Of a stretch of DNA of 64,000 nucleotides, positions 60,284 to 64,000 are shown piece by piece. The position numbers and the translations under genes are program-made. The stretch is taken from assembly GCF_900107455.1 (NCBI RefSeq), contig NZ_FNQB01000001.1, forward strand, positions 1,736,001-1,800,000, read 5' to 3'. The DNA comes from Asanoa ishikariensis (GTDB lineage Bacteria > Actinomycetota > Actinomycetes > Mycobacteriales > Micromonosporaceae). The notes under the pieces were generated by a model, which had not been told where the DNA came from, did no database searches, and saw only the letters and a program-made list of their open reading frames with translations. Position 1 is the first letter of the stretch. The number at the start of each line of letters is the position of its first letter.

Positions 60284-61087
60284 CTAGACCGGTACCGAAA
60301 GAGTGACGGTCAGCCCTTGCTCGACGTCGCCGGTGACGGTGCCCAGTTGCAGCGAGTAGCCGTCGCTGAACACCATGTCCGTCTCGAGCGACGTGTTGCC
60401 CATGTTGCGCACGCTCTGTTCGTAGCCGCTGGTGGCGTACACCTTCGCGCTGGCGTCCTCGGGCAGGGCGAGTTGGCTGGTGCGCAGCTTGTCGCTGGCG
60501 CCGGTGGCCTTCGCCAGGGTCGCGTAGACCTCGAAATGGATGTGCGGCCAGCGCCCGTCGTACGCGGCCGGGTAGACGCTGGTGAAGGTGATCTTGCCGG
60601 CGGCGTCGGCGACCTGGACGCCGCGCAGGTAGTTCTCCTGCTCGACGCCGTTCGAGTAGAGCGAGTAGCGGCCCTGCTGGTCGCAGTGCCACAGGTAGAC
60701 CGCCGCGCCGGGGCGTGGGCTGCCGCTCGTGTCGACCACCGCCAGCGCGATGGTCAACGGCACGCCGGTCGCCACCCCGGACGCCGTGCCGAAGCTGCGG
60801 GTGAGGTCGCTGCGCACGATGCCACTCTCGGTGAGGACGTTGACCCCGTTGGAACCGTCGCCAGGGAACGGACCGGCGGTCTCTACGGGGATCTCGCCCT
60901 CGGCGGTCTGGGTCTGGCTCTGGCCCGGGGGCTGTCCTGGCCCGGGTGGCGCGGTACTCGTGGCCTGTTCCTCGGGCGCGCAGCCGGCGACCGCGACCGC
61001 ACCGGCCGCGGTGAACAGCCCGAGCACCCGGCGGCGGCTCAGCAGCGTCGGCAGGTCGAGCGAGAGTCCCTGGTCGTGCTGGTGCAT
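60284..61087 (-). CDS. Secreted intradiol-dioxygenase-like lipoprotein
   Basis: A 267-residue protein with Tat-like SRRRVLGLFTAAGAVAVAGC, which combines twin arginine and a lipobox. The C-terminal beta-sandwich matches intradiol ring-cleavage dioxygenases: the metal ligands are visible as Tyr in AAYDGRWPHIHFEV and two His in HIHFEV, with YLWHCDQQGRYSLYS before. Exported members are common in actinobacteria that degrade lignin-derived aromatics. ATG at 61087. Confidence 0.9.
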   Translation of the reverse strand: MHQHDQGLSLDLPTLLSRRRVLGLFTAAGAVAVAGCAPEEQATSTAPPGPGQPPGQSQTQTAEGEIPVETAGPFPGDGSNGVNVLTESGIVRSDLTRSFGTASGVATGVPLTIALAVVDTSGSPRPGAAVYLWHCDQQGRYSLYSNGVEQENYLRGVQVADAAGKITFTSVYPAAYDGRWPHIHFEVYATLAKATGASDKLRTSQLALPEDASAKVYATSGYEQSVRNMGNTSLETDMVFSDGYSLQLGTVTGDVEQGLTVTLSVPV

Positions 61088-61128
61088 CGGTGGCCTCCTT
61101 GGGTTCGGTGGCCCAACCTTCTGTCGCG

Positions 61129-61560
61129 TTACTGCCCTGTCGCTTTCGGCGGGCTGTGCGGTGGCTGTGCGTCCAGCTCCTGGAACAGCGTGACGTGCAG
61201 GTCGCCGGGCACGTCGAGGCGGGCGTTGAGTGACCGCCACGGCGTCTCGGTCGGCGGTGCCACGGTCTCGGCTCCCGCCGCGGCCAGCTTGTCGGTGTCC
61301 GCCGCGGCGTCGTCGACCTCGAACGCGATCCGGAACCGGGGTGCCACGGGTCGCCCGACCTCGACCTCGTCGATGTAGCGGTGGTGTTTCGGGTTGGCCA
61401 GCTCCAGCGTGGCCCGACCCGCCTCCAGGATCATCACCTGAGCGCCGTCGCCGCCGCTGAACGCCGCCTCTTCGGTGAGCCCGAGCGCGTCCCGGAAGAA
61501 CGCCACCGCCGCGTCGTAGTCCTCGACCTCGACCACCAACCGCATCTGCTTGACCGTCAT
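61129..61560 (-). CDS. VOC-family (glyoxalase/bleomycin-resistance) protein
   Basis: A 143-residue vicinal-oxygen-chelate protein. It has paired beta-alpha-beta modules beginning MRLVVEVEDYDAAVAFFRDA and FRIAFEVDDAAADTDKLAAA, and a metal-ligand-type Glu in ATLELANPKHH. It may act as isomerase, dioxygenase or drug-binding protein. It shares a strand with the beta-hydroxyacid dehydrogenase (10-base gap). Confidence 0.88.
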   Translation of the reverse strand: MTVKQMRLVVEVEDYDAAVAFFRDALGLTEEAAFSGGDGAQVMILEAGRATLELANPKHHRYIDEVEVGRPVAPRFRIAFEVDDAAADTDKLAAAGAETVAPPTETPWRSLNARLDVPGDLHVTLFQELDAQPPHSPPKATGQ

Positions 61561-61570
61561 GCCGGCAAAG

Positions 61571-62470
61571 CTAGCCCCGACTCGACCTTGTCCGCAGCTC
61601 TCGCAGGTGGGTGGCGATCGCGCTGATGTCCCGGTCGGCGTAGCCGTCGTCCAGCGCGGCGGCGAGTGCGGCCTTGTTGGCCTGCGCCTGCGGCACGGGC
61701 ACGCCGGTCCGCTCGGCCAACGCCAGCACCAGACCGGCGTCCTTGTGGACCAGGTCGAGCGAGAACGCGACCTCGGCGTTTTCGGGGTGCTCGAAGACGT
61801 TCCGCTTGTACTTGAGGTACGGCGCACCAGTGGCACCGGCCAGGAACACGTCGTACGCCGTGGCGGGGTCGATGCCGGCCGCCTCCGCCAGCACGTACGC
61901 CTCGGAAAGCCCCTGGTTGATCGCGATCAGCAAGGTGTTGATCGCGACCTTCATGGTCGCCCCGGTGCCCGTCGGTCCGATGTGGAACACCTTGCCGAGG
62001 TGGTCGAGGACGGGCCGGACCTGGTCGATGTCGACGGCTTCCCCACCCGCGAGCACCGCGAGCGTGCCGGCCTCGACGCTGGACACGCTGCCGGACACCG
62101 GGCAGTCGACGTGCACCCCGCCTGCGCCGCGCACCATCTCGGCGAGCCGTAGCGTCGTGCGTGGGTCGATGGTGCTCGTGTCGACGACCGCCGTGCCACG
62201 ACGCAGGCCGGCGACGATCCCGTCGCGACCCTCGTGCGCCCCCAGATCGGCGGCGTCGTTGGCCAGCGCGACGAGCACGACGTCGGACGTGCCGGCGGCC
62301 TCCCTCGGCGTGCCGGCGACGGTCGCCCCGGTGCGGGCGGCGATGTCATCGGCCCGTTCCCGGGTGCGGTTCCAGATCGTCACCGGATAGCCGGCGGCGC
62401 GCAGCCGCACCACCATCGCGCCACCCATGTGCCCGGTGCCGATGATCGCCACCCGTGTCGACTCGCTCAT
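61571..62470 (-). CDS. 3-hydroxyisobutyrate-dehydrogenase-like beta-hydroxyacid dehydrogenase
   Basis: A 299-residue NAD(P)-dependent enzyme. The Rossmann motif is GTGHMGG, substrate motif DCPVSGSVSSVEAGTL, and catalytic Lys in GATMKVAINTLL. It oxidises a beta-hydroxy acid or reduces a semialdehyde. ATG at 62470 overlaps the stop of the MFS gene by one base. Confidence 0.93.
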   Translation of the reverse strand: MSESTRVAIIGTGHMGGAMVVRLRAAGYPVTIWNRTRERADDIAARTGATVAGTPREAAGTSDVVLVALANDAADLGAHEGRDGIVAGLRRGTAVVDTSTIDPRTTLRLAEMVRGAGGVHVDCPVSGSVSSVEAGTLAVLAGGEAVDIDQVRPVLDHLGKVFHIGPTGTGATMKVAINTLLIAINQGLSEAYVLAEAAGIDPATAYDVFLAGATGAPYLKYKRNVFEHPENAEVAFSLDLVHKDAGLVLALAERTGVPVPQAQANKAALAAALDDGYADRDISAIATHLRELRTRSSRG

Positions 62471-64000
62471 CACCCCATCCTCGCACCGGCCCGGGGCCCG
62501 CGTTCCGGGCTCGGGCCGACGGCCGCCTGGTCCGGGTGGGTGGCTTCGGTGTCGGCCAGGCGGGTGGCGATGTGGCTGAGGGCGGTGTCCAGGTCGGCCC
62601 GCGTGGGGCGTTGGCCGTCGCGTTCCGGGAGCTTGGTCAACAGCCAGGTCTTCCAGGCTTCGGCGAGCTTCGTGTACGCCTCTTCGCCCGGCCCCGTCAG
62701 GCTCAGGCACTCGTCGTCGTCGATGGCGACCAGCCCTCGCCAGGCGGCCGCGGCGAACGCGGGGCGCAGCACGGCGCCGGGAAGCTGGTACGCCCGGCCG
62801 ATGCCGGCCAGGTCGATCGGGCCCGCGTACTGGGTGCGCAGGTGGATCTGGGCCAGGCACCAGGCGTCCGCGGCACCCAGCTTGGTGCCCGAGGCGGCCA
62901 GGACGCTCGGTGCGGCGGCCGGGCCCTCGCTGCGGAAGACGCGGGAGATCGCCTGCTCGAGCTCGGCGTTCGAGCTTTGCGCCTCCGGCATGCCGAAGCC
63001 CTCGCCCAGGTCCGGTGCGGCGGCCCGGGCCATGTCGCGCAGCGGGACCTCCTTGAGGAACAGGGCGATCGCGAAAGCGATCAACGGGACCGGGACCGCA
63101 TAGAGGAACAGGCTGTGCACCGATTGCGCGTACGCCTCGATGATCGGTCCGGACTGGGCCGGCGGCAGGCTGTGCACCGCCGTCGGCACGCCGAGCACGT
63201 GCGGTGGGATGAAGCCGGTCTGCCGCAGCGCGTCGGTCAGGTGGTGGTTGAGCTGATTGGCGAAGATCGTGCCGAACACCGCCGCGCCGAAAGAGCTGCC
63301 CAGGGTACGCAGGAACGTCACGCCCGAGGTGGCCACGCCGAGGTCGCGGTAGGCGACCGTGTTCTGCACGATGATGATCAGGATCTGCATGGAGAGCCCG
63401 ATGCCGACGCCGAACACGAACATGTAGACGGACGTGAGCAGCACCGACGTGCCGGAGCCCATCCGGGACATCAGGAAGAGCCCGAGCGCCATGACCAGGC
63501 CGCCGGCGATCGGGAACATCTTGTAGCGGCCCGTGCGGCTGACGGTGGTGCCGGCCAGCACGGCCGTGACCAGGAGACCGAACACGAGCGGCAGCGTGCG
63601 TACGCCGGAGACCGTCGCGGAGACGCCCTGCACCCATTGCAGGTACGTCGGCAGGAAGGTGAACGCCCCGAGCAGTGTGAAGCCGACGAAGAAGCTGAGC
63701 GCCGACGACACCACGAACACGCGCGACTGGAACAACCGGATCGGCAGCACCGGCTCGCGGGCCCGGCGCTCGGCGAACCCGAACGCCACCAGCAGCGCCG
63801 CCGACACGGCGAACAGCACGATGATGACGGGGGAGCTCCACGCGTACTCCGTGCCGCCCCAACTCGTCGCCAGCGTCAGGCCGGCCGCGCCCGAGCCGAT
63901 CAGCACGATGCCGAGATAGTCGATCACCGGTCGGCCGCGGTTCGTGATCGCCGGAATGGTCCGGGCGGCGACCAGGATCACCACGACGGCCAGCGGCACG
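62470..64000 (-). CDS. MFS exporter (DHA2 type) with C-terminal winged-helix-like extension, 5' end outside window
   Basis: The gene enters at the window edge; 509 residues are visible. About eight transmembrane helices of a 14-TM DHA2 exporter (FTFLPTYLQWVQGVSA is the family loop) are followed from residue 350 by a soluble tail of about 150 residues. The tail is helical with a MarR-like pattern (AGIGRAYQLPGAVLRPAFAAAAWRGLVAI and DDDECLSLTGPGEEAYTKLA, split here). Such a fused regulator-like tail is known in some actinobacterial drug exporters but its role is unclear. The start codon lies outside. Confidence 0.88.
   Translation of the reverse strand, partial: VPLAVVVILVAARTIPAITNRGRPVIDYLGIVLIGSGAAGLTLATSWGGTEYAWSSPVIIVLFAVSAALLVAFGFAERRAREPVLPIRLFQSRVFVVSSALSFFVGFTLLGAFTFLPTYLQWVQGVSATVSGVRTLPLVFGLLVTAVLAGTTVSRTGRYKMFPIAGGLVMALGLFLMSRMGSGTSVLLTSVYMFVFGVGIGLSMQILIIIVQNTVAYRDLGVATSGVTFLRTLGSSFGAAVFGTIFANQLNHHLTDALRQTGFIPPHVLGVPTAVHSLPPAQSGPIIEAYAQSVHSLFLYAVPVPLIAFAIALFLKEVPLRDMARAAAPDLGEGFGMPEAQSSNAELEQAISRVFRSEGPAAAPSVLAASGTKLGAADAWCLAQIHLRTQYAGPIDLAGIGRAYQLPGAVLRPAFAAAAWRGLVAIDDDECLSLTGPGEEAYTKLAEAWKTWLLTKLPERDGQRPTRADLDTALSHIATRLADTEATHPDQAAVGPSPERGPRAGARMG

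Overview
The window is 64 kb of very GC-rich actinobacterial chromosome. Gene content points to Micromonosporaceae or a close relative: an actinobacterial-type fused 2-oxoglutarate decarboxylase, a complete conservon (cvnA-D), SigE-type ECF sigma factors, mycothiol-era DinB/maleylpyruvate-isomerase proteins, a chitin-active LPMO, snapalysin, tandem L,D-transpeptidase lipoproteins and an F420/FMN-type monooxygenase. No rRNA, CRISPR, replication origin or intact prophage was found. The only tRNA seen is a tRNA-Lys(CTT).

Layout. 0-5.6 kb: a DUF305 gene cut by the window edge, then on the minus strand a TetR regulator, an N-terminally short 2-oxoglutarate decarboxylase/dehydrogenase and an MFS exporter. 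5.8-9.3 kb: cytochrome P450 plus its ferredoxin, a frame-broken DUF3152 protease-like lipoprotein, and a SigE-family sigma factor with a membrane partner. 9.4-15.6 kb: a LacI-controlled catabolic block of regulator, esterase, sugar ABC importer and SGNH hydrolase, with matching palindromes before the regulator and before the esterase. 15.6-19.0 kb: a decayed island at tRNA-Lys containing a tyrosine-integrase remnant, a displaced tRNA 3' end, a two-gene unit with a histone-H1-like repeat protein, and a serine-recombinase remnant.

19-30 kb: a frame-broken DUF2090 gene, two tandem L,D-transpeptidases, a TetR/ThuA/MocA operon divergent from an SDR across two operators, a SatP-type transporter, and a TetR/FAD-monooxygenase pair. 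30-42 kb: cupin, stand-alone ctaD, LPMO, DUF305 lipoprotein, a PGNN-repeat surface protein, hydrolases, an MFS exporter with a SoxR/MerR-like box, a glutathionyl-hydroquinone-reductase homologue and a Tat-exported TIM-barrel protein. 41.4-47.2 kb: the conservon, facing a stand-alone amino-acid-type binding protein. 47.2-50.9 kb: a divergent SsuABC-like importer with an LLM monooxygenase.

51-64 kb: snapalysin, secreted hydrolase, rnhA, an autoregulated SRPBCC/TetR operon, a tyrosine phosphatase, a quinone-oxidoreductase-like gene with a second SoxR/MerR-like box, trmO, an ECF42-type sigma factor with its DGPF partner, a secreted intradiol-dioxygenase-like lipoprotein, a VOC protein, a beta-hydroxyacid dehydrogenase and an MFS exporter with a C-terminal winged-helix-like extension running off the window.

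The strongest non-coding signals are: two SoxR/MerR-like palindromes with near-identical promoter geometry; the LacI operator pair; the tRNA-Lys fragment delimiting the island; an 88-bp terminator-bearing repeat present twice in opposite orientation; and several perfect TetR-style palindromes. Two genes are each one base short in a G run, so sequence error must be considered.
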